A stretch of DNA of 64,000 bases from Allomyces arbusculus (Eukaryota > Blastocladiomycota > Blastocladiomycetes > Blastocladiales > Blastocladiaceae). Under the pieces are notes generated by a model. That model ran no database searches. It was given only the letters and a program-made list of their open reading frames with translations, and was not told the origin of the DNA. Where the stretch lies: NCBI GenBank assembly GCA_027604705.1, contig JADHYV010000043.1:1-64000 (forward strand), written 5' to 3'. Every line of letters begins with the position of its first letter. Position 1 is the first letter of the stretch. Both the position numbers and the translations under genes were made by a program. This document shows positions 1 through 10,952 of this stretch, piece by piece.

Positions 1-61
1 GCGCGGAACGGCGACGCACGACAACGACAGCAACGCCATTGCTTTTGCCGCTCTTTTCCAT
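1..61 (-). CDS. Possible 5' end of a gene running off the left edge
   Basis: On the minus strand an ATG at 61 sits in a strong context (CACCATGG) and opens a frame with no stop to the edge. It starts MEKSGKSNGV and continues about 20 codons. Only the start is visible, so I cannot assign a family. It would be transcribed in the same direction as mL43, just downstream of that gene. It may equally be chance. Confidence 0.25.
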   Translation of the reverse strand, partial: MEKSGKSNGVAVVVVRRRSA

Positions 62-469
62 GGTGCAGCGCGACGTGTACGTGTGCGCACCGTCCGTCAT
101 GCATTTCCCGGCACCCAAAATGGCTGTGAGCTGCGACCCAATGCCGGTAAGGGCGGAGCGGATGGGGCTTGCAAAGGGCAAGCAGGGTGGGCGTGGAGAG
201 GCGGGTGGAGGAGTCTGAAGGCGAGCTGGTGGCGCTGGCCGAGGAGACTCAGCGTGTCGTGACTTTTGAAATGGGTTGGGATGATGAGGGTGTGCAAGGA
301 CAAAGTCGCTGCGGTTTGTTTTCGGGTGCATGTCGAACAGTTTGCGAGCAAGTGTTGTGTCCATGCGATTGGGTTCTGGATAAGCAGCACTGGAGAACGA
401 GCCCACGAAGACAAACACCTATGTGAAAAAACAGCTATATACGACGCACACGATCCATTAACAACTCCA
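62..469. other. Intergenic stretch, no supported gene
   Basis: This lies between the mL43 stop and the possible partial gene at the edge. Short frames overlap on both strands, but none has family resemblance or convincing splice structure. Confidence 0.5.
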
Positions 470-874
470 CTACACCTGCTTGAACGGCGACCAAATCCCG
501 CGCACCGCCGGCGTCGACGAGACAACGCCACCCTTGATCGCCGGCTTGGCGTGCGCATCGGCGGCCTCGGTCAACAACTTGATGTGCTCCTGAATCTCCT
601 TGGACGACATGTTCTTCACGCACAGTACTTTTTGGCGGCCTGAGATGAAGGTGCCCTTGACGAGCGGGTGCTTGGACGGGCGCGGGTGCACGACCATTTC
701 CACGTGCGGGTGCGCTTCGGCAAATTGGACCAGGTCACGCTGGAAGAAATCAATCAGGCCGCGGCTCGACCCGGACCGCTCGCAGTAGTTGAAGACGATG
801 CGCTTGATTTGCGGCACGAACATGCCCACGCCGTTCTTGAAGGACGGGATGGGGAGTGGTGGGCGGGGTGGCAT
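470..874 (-). CDS. MRPL51: Mitochondrial large ribosomal subunit protein mL43
   Basis: This is a structural protein of the mitochondrial 54S ribosomal subunit (mL43, called MRPL51 in yeast), of the L51/S25/CI-B8 thioredoxin-like family. The single exon encodes 134 aa, close to the 140 aa of the yeast protein. The N-terminal part contains IKRIVFNYCERSGSSRGL and the middle has HPRPSKHPLVKGTF, both typical of the family, where the RPxxHPxxxGxF signature is diagnostic. I chose the ATG at 874 because the family homology begins right after it (MPPRPPLPIPSFKNG). The frame is open further upstream to 1210 but that part is proline and threonine filler. It is divergent from the MINDY gene, whose start is about 450 bp away. 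Confidence 0.92.
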   Translation of the reverse strand: MPPRPPLPIPSFKNGVGMFVPQIKRIVFNYCERSGSSRGLIDFFQRDLVQFAEAHPHVEMVVHPRPSKHPLVKGTFISGRQKVLCVKNMSSKEIQEHIKLLTEAADAHAKPAIKGGVVSSTPAVRGIWSPFKQV

Positions 875-1328
875 GGTCGTGGAATCGGGGTGGGTGGTAG
901 GCGCGCGGGACGGGGGGGGGGGGGGGGCGGGCGAACGGGCGCGGGACTCGGCACGATCGGCGGTTCGTGAGCTCTGCAGCGTCGTGCAGCAAGTCGTGGT
1001 CGGCGCGTGATCGTGGTGGTGGGCCAAATTGCTGTCGCGCGCTCCAAACGGCTGGTCAGTTTGAGGTGATTTTGTGCTGGTGACATAGAACCATTGCTGG
1101 TGATCAGGGAGCTGCAAGCGGCACGTGGGTATGCCGTGCAAATCCACCGCACGCGAAGCAAAATCCCTTGGCGGCAAACTCGCCCAGACTGCCTGGAGCA
1201 CCTTCTCCACAACTGTTTGATGAAATTACACCTTGTGTTCGAGAACTCGCAGCTCTCCACCTTGCCAGCAACCGCAACAACAAGCTCCACCACGTCTGGG
1301 CCAAGTGCTGGCCCGTATTCGCTCGAAA
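875..1328. promoter_or_regulatory. Shared upstream region of mL43 and the MINDY gene
   Basis: This is a 454-bp divergent intergenic region. It holds a run of 16 G at 912-927, only about 38 bp upstream of the mL43 start. I see no TATA box. Both promoters must lie here, but no specific element can be named. Confidence 0.5.
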
Positions 1329-3338
1329 ATGGCCACAACCGAAGTGCCGACCGACCACACGATGACCAACCCGCCCAGCTCGACTGTCAACGAATTGCCG
1401 GCCCGAACAACGCAAGATGACGTCCAGATCCAAGAATTGGCGCCGAGTAAGTTGATAGAACCTCAGCTGCTCACGCAGGTCGACTTACTCGAGTGCTGAC
1501 CTTGTCAAGGCATCCCCGCTCAAGATAGCCACGTGCGCGCCGAGCCGTTGGTAGATTCGCTCGTCCTCGCGACCCAAGCGCTCAGCGTCAGTGAGCATGC
1601 TTCCACGAGCAACGTCCACCCGTCTGTTCCAGCAGCGCCGCCATCGAGCGCGGTTCCCGCTCAACAGGCGGCGAGCAGGGCGCTATCATCACCACCGCCA
1701 CCACCGCCACTCATCCGACTCAACAACGCGCACGACAACGTGTCCTTGACCGCCCCCTCAACCTCGCCATTGACTGCGGGAACCGACGTGTCCTCCGCAC
1801 ACCCGCCGAAGACGCCCGCATTGACCCCGGCCGCGGTCTTTGCTGCGAGCCCGCACTCGATCCCGCTGCCCGCATCCCGCCCCGTAACTCCCACCCCATC
1901 CCGCCCCGAAACCCCCGCCGCAATCGACCCGCTGCTCGTCTACGCCGTCAAGGAAATCACTTTCCCGTACTCGCACCTGCCGGACCCACGCATCCGTATC
2001 GTCTGCCAAAACTCCAACGGCCCCTGCCCGTTACTCGCCCTCGTCAACGCGCTCGCCCTGCGCGGCGACCTGCGGCTCCCGATTGCCGAGACCGTCACTT
2101 ACGACCACCTCGTGGCCGAACTCGGCGAGTACCTGCTCACCTCCGGCAACCACGCCGAGTTGGACCTCGCGGGGGCATTGCACCTGTTACCGAGCTTGAC
2201 TCGCGGACTGGACGTGAACGTGCGGTTCGACGGGATCGACCAGTTTGACGCGACGGGCAACCATGAACTTGCCCTCTTCCGTGCATTCCACCTCCCGCTC
2301 GTGCACGGATGGACCGTCGACCCACAAGATACCGCCGCGTGGTCGGTCCTGGGCCCCGGCGGACGGGGGACATCATTCGACGCGGCGGCACTTCTCGCCG
2401 CATCAACCGACGACGCCGATCCCAAAATCCGCGCAGACGCGGAAATCGCGCGCGCATTTCTCGCGTCCTCGGCAGCGCAACTCACGGTGCACGGACTGCA
2501 TGCATTGGCAACGTCGTTGCCAGTGGGCTCACTCGCGGTCCTGTTTCGCGGGAACCACTTCCATGTAATGCATGTGCGCCGCGTCGGGGAACTGTACACG
2601 CTGGTCACGGATATCGGGTATGCCGCGCACAGGGAGATTGTTTGGGAGTCGTTGGTATCGACGGACGGGGACAGCGTGTTTGTGGATGGCGCGTTTGAGC
2701 CGGCGAAACCGATCAGGGAGGCAACGGCGGTGGTGCCGGGGGTGAGTGGCGGAGTGACGCCCGTCGCGCGGCCGGGGACTCCTGTGGCGGTCCCGCGCGG
2801 TGGTGGTGCGGATCTGGAGGTCGCGGTGGGGATTGCGTCCGCGGACGGGTTTTACGCGGCGCACGCGGACGCGACTGGTGCCGGTGATGCGTATTACGCG
2901 GCGGTTGCGGACCCGCAAGCCGACGAAGAGTACGAGTTTCTCTTTGTTTCCACCACCTTCTCACCCAGCCTCACCACGGTTCTCTGGCACGACTCTAGTT
3001 TCGCACTCGCGCTCGCTCTGCAAGAAGAAGAGAACCAGCAAGCCCGCGTTGCCGCGAAAGCACGCGCCGCCAGCGCTGCCGCCGCCACCGTGGCTGCTTC
3101 TGCTTCTGCCCACCCACCGACCCCACCAGCACCGCGTCGCGCGCCGTTGCCTGACGACGACCAGCGCCCGCTCGCGCAGTTGCGCGATCACCTGACGCGC
3201 ACACAGCTCAGCTCCGCCGCTGCTGTACCGCCAAGCAGCAGCACATCTAAACCGACCCCCACACCACGGGCAGTCGCGACGAGCGCCATCGACAAGGTCA
3301 AGAAAATGACCAAGGACGACAACTGCTTGATCATGTAG
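1329..3338 (+). CDS. MINDY-family deubiquitinase (MINDY1/2, yeast Miy1 type)
   Basis: This is a cysteine protease that removes Lys48-linked ubiquitin chains. Exon 1 is 1329-1446 and exon 2 is 1510-3338, with a GTAAGT..CAAG intron; the product is 648 aa. The first 180 residues are Ser/Pro/Ala-rich linker. The catalytic core starts around residue 187 and contains the family signature QNSNGPCPLL, giving the oxyanion Gln206 and nucleophile Cys212. The catalytic His389 lies in LAVLFRGNHFHVMHV. A Leu/Ala helix (SSFALALALQEEENQQ) near residue 540 matches the ubiquitin-binding MIU helix of MINDY1/2. The protein ends CLIM, a plausible CAAX prenylation box, suggesting membrane attachment. Family assignment is secure; prenylation is inferred. 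Confidence 0.93.
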
Positions 3339-3419
3339 ATACGAATAACGAGGATATTTATAATTCAACACTAACCAGCACCTGTTACCTCTCCTGGTCG
3401 TCCGACCATTGCCGCCTGG

Positions 3420-5583
3420 TCAGACCATGGCCACGTCGTCGCGCGCATGCTCGGCCTCGCGCCTCTTCCGCGCCCACTGCATCCAGCACAGCGCGAGCGC
3501 GACGAGGCACCCGGCGCCGGCATTCGCCTGCATCCAGTAGAAGTTCGGGTCCCAGATGTCCGGGATCGGGACGGCGTGGGCCTTACGCGCCTTGACGACG
3601 GCGTTGGAGACGAACCCGGCGACGAGGCACGCGCAGGACCAGGCGGTCAGGACCTATGCGGCGGGTTTAGTGGGTGGGTGGAGAAGGTGGAGGAGTGAGC
3701 GGGGGAGGAGAGTGCGGGAAGGAAGGAGCGTACCAGGCCGTAAAGCGGGCCAATGTTGCGAGACCCGAACATGTCGGTGACGCAGCCCGGGATCATGGTG
3801 AGGCCCGCGCCGTACGCTCTGTCAAAATTATCCAACCGAATATCAGTCACCAAATCGTGAACCCCCCCCCCCCCCCCTCGCCGCGGTCACCCCCCGAATC
3901 GAACGGACGTACGCACCCCTGCAAGATCCAAATCCCCGCACAGAACATGGGCACGCTCCCGGAATGAAATGAGCGCATCATCAGGCCAAGCGCGAGCATC
4001 TGGCACAGCTCCGCGACCGCAAACAGCGGCAGTCGTCCGACGCGGTCCGAAATTCGGCCAAACGCCAAGCTCCCAACAATATGTGTCAGCCCGTTGATCG
4101 CAATCACGGTCGGCGGGAACGTCGGCGACGCGACGTGCATGACCGACCGCAACAGATCAGCGGTTTTCGGAATCAACACCAACCCGCCCATCAGATTCGA
4201 GAAGAACAGGTAGTAGAGGAGCAGGTACCGCACGGTCGCGGCATACTCGACGTAGACGGACCGCGCGGGTGCTGGCGATTTCAGCATGGAAGCGCCGTCG
4301 ACGGCGGCCGCGAGCTTGACGAGTTCGTGGTGATGGTCGGGAACAGCATGGACGATCGGCGCGGCGATCACGCTATGGTGCGACTTTGGGCTGCCGACTA
4401 TGGGCGCTCTGTGCACGAGGTCGTCGTCGTCGTCGCGCGACGAGCGCACCGGCGAGCACGGCTCGCTCTCGTCGTCGAGGTTCACCGTGTCCGCGGCCAG
4501 CTGCATCTTGGCATCCTCGTCAGCGGCAGCGGCGTTCATGGGCGTGATGCGCAGTGCCACGGGCGCGGCGCCCGGCGCCGGGAACCGCAGCACAATTGCG
4601 CAGACCATTTGCACAGCGAATGCGGTCGCAGCAAAGATGAAGAAGGTCGCGGGCAGGCCCGTTGCGTTGATGAGCGCCGTAAACAGGAAACTGCCGAGCA
4701 CGGCGCCGCACCCGAACCCGGAGACGGCAACGCCCGCGGAGAGACCGAGCTTGTCGTGGAAGTTCTTTTGCAGGGCTAAATATTGGAGCCAGCGTGGCGC
4801 GGGTTAGATTGACGTGGCTCTCGCGCAGATGGACGGTTCGCAAACGGTAGGCACCCGTGATCAAACTGAGATACGCCATGCCCGACCCGACGCCACCAAC
4901 GATCCCGGACCCGACGTAGAGCAGCGGCACTGACTTGACGAGACAGCTAATGCCGGAAATGATGTTGCCGAGGGCAAAGAGCGTGCACCCAACGAACGCG
5001 GGCGTGCGCGGCCCGTGCCGTTCGAGTGCCGGGCCCACGGCAAACGCCGAGACGCCGAGACAGCAGAGCGACAGGAAAAAAGTCATCGAGACGGACTCTT
5101 CGGTCGACTCGAATCTTGCCGAGATGGGCGCATTGAAGACGGACCTAGTCGAGGTCGGAGCATTATTAGTCGCGGTCGCATTGGCCCGGAATTGCTTTGC
5201 CTGATCGTGAAAACGTACCACGACAAGATGGTGCCGAGAAACAGCTGCAGCAGGAACGCGGCCGGCAGCATCTGGAACCGGTTGAAGCGCGGGCCGTACC
5301 CGAGAAACAGCGTCTGCTCGCGCTTGAGCGTCTGTTCATCGTTCGTGGTGGGCAGGTAGCGGCACAGTCAGCAACATGTGAGGTGGCGCAGTGAAATGAC
5401 GACGTGCAGTCGAATCGAGCGAACCGTTGAATCCACGGGCCGCCGTGCCGTGTCGTTGAAGTGTTTGCCGACACGGGCCAGGCCCACGCTGAGAAGTTGG
5501 AGGGCGGTCCGGCGGCGGTGTACGCGGTCGTCATGGGCAGGTCGCGATGCTGCGGCTGTTGATGCGGGGTGGAGCGCGTCCAT
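3420..5583 (-). CDS. MFS transporter, oxalate/formate-antiporter-like (OFA) family
   Basis: This is a major facilitator that probably carries a mono- or dicarboxylate across a membrane. Six exons: 5583-5425, 5331-5219, 5144-4855, 4775-3917, 3818-3734 and 3653-3420, total 579 aa. Splicing restores the OFA hallmark LGTILSWSVFNAP and the segment LQKNFHDKLGLSAGVAVSGF in the first half. The second half has SLAFGRISDRVGRLPLF. A hydrophilic loop of about 110 residues with acidic and His-rich parts separates the two six-helix halves. The 98-bp intron 3819-3916 contains a 16-base C run on the plus strand, which may slip during replication or sequencing. The exact substrate cannot be read from the sequence. 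The 5' exon (start at 5583) is the least certain part. Confidence 0.85.
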
Positions 5584-6203
5584 GGTTGATGATGCTGGCC
5601 GTCGCAGCTGAGCTGAGGAGGTTGGAACTGGGCGACCGCAACCGGGGAGACTCAGCACGGCTCGTTGGGGATGCGCGTCCTGGCCTGAGGCGGGCGTGCT
5701 GACCGCTCAAGATAGTCGTCGGTGCCGTCTGGGTTGCAGCTTGGCCGTGCGGGTCCGCCTGGATGCTTATGAGGGTGCAGCGGGAGGAAGAGGATTGCAG
5801 CGAGAGAGAGAGAATCGCCGAGCAAGCTGGGGTCGCGCGGGCCGTTCAGGGACAACGCGGCGGCGGCACATGGCGCGCACGCATCGGGCGGCACCCCGGC
5901 GGCGTGTCCCTGATCGCACCGGAGCGGCACGATCCCAACGCCGACTCATCGCCGCCCGGGTGGCGAGCATGGCCTCCTCACCCTGTCGGGCGCGACGGGG
6001 GTTGGAGCAGCGCGGGCACTGGCGGCGGCAGCGGCGGCAGGAAGAACGAGGGCGTGTCGTGCAACGAGCCACGCGCGGTTGCGTGCTCGCCAATCGCGCG
6101 TCACCGAAGCGCCTCGCGCGCAACACAAGGACGGGGCACCGCAGACCGCAGGTTCGTCGGCAAAGACCACTCACCGCACACCCAGCCCACCAACCGTTCT
6201 AAA
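5584..6203. other. Upstream region of the OFA transporter, no supported gene
   Basis: Long frames exist on both strands but read as Arg/Pro/Ala-rich filler typical of GC-rich noncoding DNA. The promoter of the transporter must be here. Confidence 0.4.
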
Positions 6204-6500
6204 CATGCCACAGCCAGCACCATCGACGGGCGCCCGCCAACGGGTCACGCACCTCACCAACACGGCGCAGCTCGGATCGGTCGTCGGTCCGGCCCCGCCC
6301 CCGTCCCCGCCCTCGTCCCTGCCCTCGTCCCCGCTCGAGCCTCCGCCCTCGTCGTTATCCACCTATCTCTTGCTCGCCAGACTTCAAGGACCCGATCCCG
6401 TCTCAACCCGACATGACCGCATGGCACGTCTTCGCCTCACGGTCAATGCGCCATTTTTTTTTCTCACTGAGCAACTGTTTCTGACCATGATGATTGTGCC
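6204..6500 (+). CDS. Candidate small two-exon gene, unrecognised
   Basis: An ATG at about 6206 opens a frame beginning MPQPAPSTGARQRVTHLT. A GTCCGG donor near 6287 and a pyrimidine-rich stretch ending GCCAG near 6390 would join it in frame to DFKDPIPSQPDMTAWHVF and a stop near 6500. The product would be about 61 residues. The joined sequence looks protein-like and the GTCCGN donor is used elsewhere in this window, but I recognise no family. It could be noncoding. Boundaries are approximate. Confidence 0.3.
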
Positions 6501-8057
6501 TTGTATTTGTCCACATTCATTCACATCCGCAACTTCAGGGCCGAAACCCATCAGCCGCAGAACATAAGGTGCCCCCAACCCGAACCCTCTTGCATGGGCC
6601 CTGATGCCAGCCGCTCACCATGGGCCAACACGTCGTCTTGACAGGCGGGAGCCAAGTGATGCTGATTCAAAAAAGTCCGAAACACGAGCGCGGCCTTGCC
6701 AAAACTGTCCAGCACACGCCGACACGCGCGTCCAGGTTCAGCGTGCAAATGCAAATCATAGGCAACTTGGCCTTGCATTGCCACGTCCTGCTCACTTTCC
6801 TCATGAGCAGTGCTGAAGCCGGACTGGCGTGTATGGGCCTTGGTCCGTACGCTTGGCCGCGGTCAAGACTCGGAATCGAAATATAGAAATCTGTCATTGA
6901 GAAGAGCGGTTGGCAGCGTGCTGTCAGGTTTCGTATTGCAACAAGCAGAGATCAACGCGATGCCCAATAAGCAGAACGTACCACAAATATCAGGACAAAT
7001 GGCGCGACGCAATTGAACAAATCGAGTGTCGAGAACAAGCACAATACTCCTTGACCCTGAGTATGCGGCCACCAGCTATACACGTGTTGCAACGAACCAT
7101 TCATTGATTAGTTTGATGCGCGTCATTGTAGCAAGTCGAACCATGGGAAGCGTCGCATTTCCATGCACATCGGGTCTTGGCATCGTGGCTGCTATGCTGG
7201 TGGTAATGGTCGCCGTGTTGGTGCGCATGAGCGCGAGTGTGCAGCAACTTGGGAGCAGACAGGAACGTGTAGAGCACGGCCGTTGGCACAGAGGCCAACA
7301 GCCGCAGCAAAAGGTCACTTGGCAAATCGGCGACGTGGAAAACGCAAGTGCATCTCTTTTGTCCCCATCAACCCCATGCACGTTTTCGATTCAGTTTTCG
7401 CCATCCACCAGCGCCAAGAAAATAGCAGGGAGATCCGTTTCAAACGCTTGTTGGCCGATTCTTTCCAATCGTGCGTCATGTCCGATTCCACACGCCTGAA
7501 GAGTGCACCCCACAAAGTCATCTTGACGCTGCGACTTCTTCTCAAAACACGAGTTGTGACCAGGGCGTCCAATCTCTGCAAGCGTGGCTGCACCATTCCA
7601 TGTTAATCACCCTGATCCCCCTTGTATCATTCCTTGGCTCACTGCAGCTTACTCTGCGAAAGTGACGACGCGTTTCGTGCCTCAGATATCAATTGGGCAT
7701 TGGATGGAAAACGTCAAGGCATCATTTGCCACTCTGGTGCTGTCATGTGCAAATTGACTGCTGCCAGCAGGCAAGCACAAATGGATTGAAGCAGTCTGTC
7801 ACAATGGATAAAAAGTGTGATTTATGTGGCGCCAAACCCAGGTTTGGGGTTTGATAGCTCTAGACGAGGAATCAAAGGTCAGATCAACAGCCCCTAAGCT
7901 GTATCATAATGTGGGCGGTTGGTGGGGTGGACAGATTGTGTTGTGTTGGTTGCAAGGCAAAGTGAGCATCGCATGCCAAGACATTAAGTCCACAACAGTC
8001 GTCCACTCGATGATTTTCGCCCCAGGCTGACCAAAATATTACCAAATGCAAAAAGAA
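6501..8057. other. Gene-poor stretch of lower GC
   Basis: This 1.5-kb stretch is visibly less GC-rich than its surroundings. Only short unconvincing frames are present, and I see no repeat or RNA gene in it until the tRNA at its right end. Confidence 0.45.
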
Positions 8058-8130
8058 CGAGCACGCTGGGATTTGAACCCAGGATCTTCTCCTTCGGAGG
8101 GAGACGTGTTAGCCGCTTCACCACGCGCCC
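8058..8130 (-). tRNA. tRNA-Arg, anticodon CCG
   Basis: The reverse complement folds as a complete cloverleaf without intron. The acceptor stem pairs GGGCGCG with CGTGCTC using two G-U pairs. The anticodon stem is TCTCC/GGAGA around the loop CTCCGAA, giving anticodon CCG, which reads CGG arginine codons. The T arm is CTGGG-TTCAAAT-CCCAG. A T5 run just downstream on the minus strand (A run at about 8050-8054) fits a Pol III terminator. CGG codons are useful in this GC-rich genome. Confidence 0.95.
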
Positions 8131-8226
8131 GCTTCTGATGTCACTCTAAAAAAGTTTTGTATCTAAAAAGGAACCAGCGCTTTGAGCGTTCGTGGGATCT
8201 CGAGCGCGTGAGCTCCTTCGACGCAT

Positions 8227-8545
8227 AAACCCGACCGCCCCGGGATCGCCATGCGGGCGGACTGAGTTTGACTAATACGAATGTATGCAAAAGATTGAGG
8301 GCTATCGATTAATGCCAAGTACGACCCCCGGGCGACGCTTGGTTAGCGCTCTGGTGAATGTTTTTCGTGACATGTCGCGCGCGCAAGCACCGCCGAAGAA
8401 CAAACCCGACCGCTTTGGACTCGTCTTGACCTCCGACAGGACATAGCTAGTGCAAAAGACATGAAAAACGTCGATAGACATTGATTGATGTGAGGAAAAA
8501 TTCCGCGGCGACGCCTGGTTCGTGCTCTGGTCCATACTTTTCGTG
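8227..8545. repeat. Two diverged tandem copies of a 176-bp unit
   Basis: The block AAACCCGACCGC at 8227 recurs at 8403, and GCGACGCYTGGTT at 8332 recurs at 8508, both at an offset of exactly 176 bp. Shorter matches with the same spacing (GCAAAAG, GCTCTGGT, TTTTCGTG) lie between. The copies are well diverged, so the duplication is old. They begin about 100 bp from the tRNA-Arg gene. No coding potential is seen. The nature of the unit is unknown. Confidence 0.6.
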
Positions 8546-9531
8546 TGCTTTTCCTCCTATTTCGTACCTAAAACCAAGCCGCACGGCTCGAGGTCGAACC
8601 TGACCCTGTCGACCAAAATGAAGCAGCTATTTTCTGCTCATTCGTGCATTCGAAAGGCTCTAAAAGACATGACCGTGACATACTTGCTCCATGCACGCGG
8701 TTCCCGTTGCCGCCTACCATGGCGCTAGCAGCGACCCCATACTCATGTACTTTTCCTCTTAAGGCGAGCGCGGCCCACGACCCCAATCTGGCGAAGGTGA
8801 CGCCATTGATCAAGAGGGAGTCAGGGCAAACTCGACACGCCGACGCGACCGGGCGACGCGCGATCAACCAGTGATCAAAGCGCGTGGCGAGAAGCGGCCG
8901 CGCTGATTTGAGTTCAGCGACCACACGCGGCGGCAGGCGTCAATGGCGCACGCGGGCAGCCGCACACTCGCTCCAGTCAAATCGTCGGATGAGGAGTGAA
9001 GGCGACGAACAGTCGCGCACCTTCTCCACCCATTTTGAGCGTCGGGATCATGCGGATCAAACGCGTTGGAGTGAAGGAGATGACGTGCTCGTGGCGCTGA
9101 GGGGACTCCACCTGGCAAGCGCGGTCAGAGGACGCGCTGAGAGCGTAGTTGGAGTTTGGTTGGAGTTGTGTTGACGTTTTTCTTTTTTTTTTTTTGCTGT
9201 TAGGCCTGTTTCTTGATTTGCAGCTGCAGCCGCGCGGGCGCTCGAGCCAAAGTACCCTCATGTACCTGGCGTTGCCCGGCCCGTGTTGCTGCTGGTCTTC
9301 ACTGATAGCCGCTTGCCCGTGCCGTCAGTGAAAGCGAGCAAAAACACCTTTTCAAGGTCGAATGCGCTTGGCCTTGTGAGTGATCTACACAAACTCCGCA
9401 CGCAAGTCGCCACCATCTCTTGCTACCCGACAGATCTTTCTCACCCCAGTCCATCTCAACGTTCCTCTGCTCCATCCGGACCGCATCCACGTCTACCGCT
9501 GCCTCACCCACCCATACTCCATTTTCCACCC
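8546..9531. other. Intergenic stretch, no supported gene
   Basis: No convincing frame, repeat or RNA gene. A T run near 9182-9195 is the only marked feature. Confidence 0.45.
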
Positions 9532-10376
9532 TCACTCCGGATGCGCCAAGAAATTCTCGCCCTTTTTCCGCCCATGAATCTTTGCCTCGATCGTCTTCGA
9601 CGTGACCCGGCCCGCGAAAAACGTGCCCGGATGTTTTGGCACCGCGTACTCGGGCACGGCGCTGCCATTCAAGATATTGAACCGGCCGTGCTCGTCGTGC
9701 CCGCCCAAATTCGGGTGCGGGTTGGGTGGTGGGGCTCCGTCGGCGCGGCGCGGCGGGACCGGATCTGTGGGCAGCGGGACTTTGCGCAGCGCACGTTGCA
9801 GCGAGGGTGGATACGGCTCGTACGCGGCTTGTAGAGCGGCGCGGTGCGCGGCAACGTATTCCTCGTGTTGCGCGGAGAAGTGGCCAAGAACGGTGCGTGG
9901 GATCGGCGGGATCTTGTGGTACCCGGTGCCGAGTGGTTGTCCGAGGAAGGTCGACTTGTACGAGGAGAGGTAGGCGAGCTGGAGGTCGGACGGGTGGGCA
10001 TCAGTTGTGTGGGCAGCGGTGGGGACAGTGGAGACAGGCGTGGACCTTGTCGCCGTGACTTGCCCACTCGGCCGGGTGCCGCGCGCGCGATAAATTGTCC
10101 TGGTAGTCGTGGATCGCGTGCTTGCGGACGGGACTTCCCTATCGGCGGTGCGGAATTTGGCAGCGTCAGTGAACGTGCGCGACAGTGACGCGCCGAAAAA
10201 GTCGTGCGGACCGTATGGTTGACAAAACTCGCCTGCGCCGTTGTCGTAAACGCCGTCATTGGGTCCGTCTAAGTCTCGGCAGCGTTGGGCGTCAGAGACG
10301 AAGGGTTGACGGGGCGTTGAGTGAAGTTGACGGAACCAACCTTGTCCGCGGACCCCCACGGGATATTGGAGGTCAT
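9532..10376 (-). CDS. Conserved-looking 210-aa protein of unknown function
   Basis: I do not recognise the family. Four exons fit: 10376-10341, 10268-10212, 10138-10046 and 9978-9532, all joined in phase 0 (donors GTTGGT, GTCCGC, GTCCAC). The product starts MTSNIPWGSADK. Residues 32-62 are polar and charged (KHAIHDYQDNLSRARHPAEW). The middle holds YKSTFLGQPLGTGYHKIPPI and a helical stretch, and the C-terminal 60 residues are Gly/Pro/Lys-rich. There is no signal peptide or membrane segment. Short aromatic motifs set in flexible sequence recall axonemal microtubule inner proteins, which would fit a flagellated fungus, but this is a guess. Donor sites of introns 1-3 are non-consensus, so exon ends are moderately certain. 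Confidence 0.6.
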
Positions 10377-10952
10377 GGTTCGGGCCGCAAACGTCGAGGG
10401 CGGTTGAGCTAGGCGTGCTTGTGTGGGGGACGGCCGGGGCGCACTGGTTGAAGTCGGCTTCGGTTGCTGGGCACGGAATCGAGCTTGGAGGCGTCTGGCG
10501 ACGTGCTCAGGTCGTCGCAAACGATCTGCAGCGAGTTGGGAGGATATGCGGGCTGTCCAGGGTTCGGTTTGGTCGGCGACGTCGACGACGAGGTCGACGC
10601 CATGCGAGTTGACTGGTTGCAACCTGCAGGGTGATCTGACTTGCATTTTGGAGCCAAATCTCATTCCAACGTGACCGTGACCGCGTATAAAGGTGGGTGA
10701 CTGTAGTGCCCGCCGTGCCTGGCCGTGCTCCACAAGACTCCAAGCCCTGACAACACACCCCACGCCGCTGCAAAAGTGTTTCAAGACGACAGCAACGGGT
10801 TCTATCTTGCCCACCTCGTGGATCTCCACTTCCGGCTCTTTCGGCGCCACACGCGGCGCGCAAACGCTTGCACTGTCGCCTACCGGCCGCATCCTCGGCC
10901 ATAAAACTCGCGGCCACAAAAACTCGTGCCAAAGTTCTCGCGGCACGCGCTT
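10377..10952. other. Intergenic region between the 210-aa gene and the zinc protein gene
   Basis: Promoter of the 210-aa protein gene and 3' flank of the zinc protein gene. A TATAAA is present on the plus strand near 10683 but no plus-strand gene follows it. Confidence 0.45.

Noticed and set aside
10683-10688. TATAAA on the plus strand
   Set aside because: No plus-strand gene starts in the next several hundred bases; it is probably chance.
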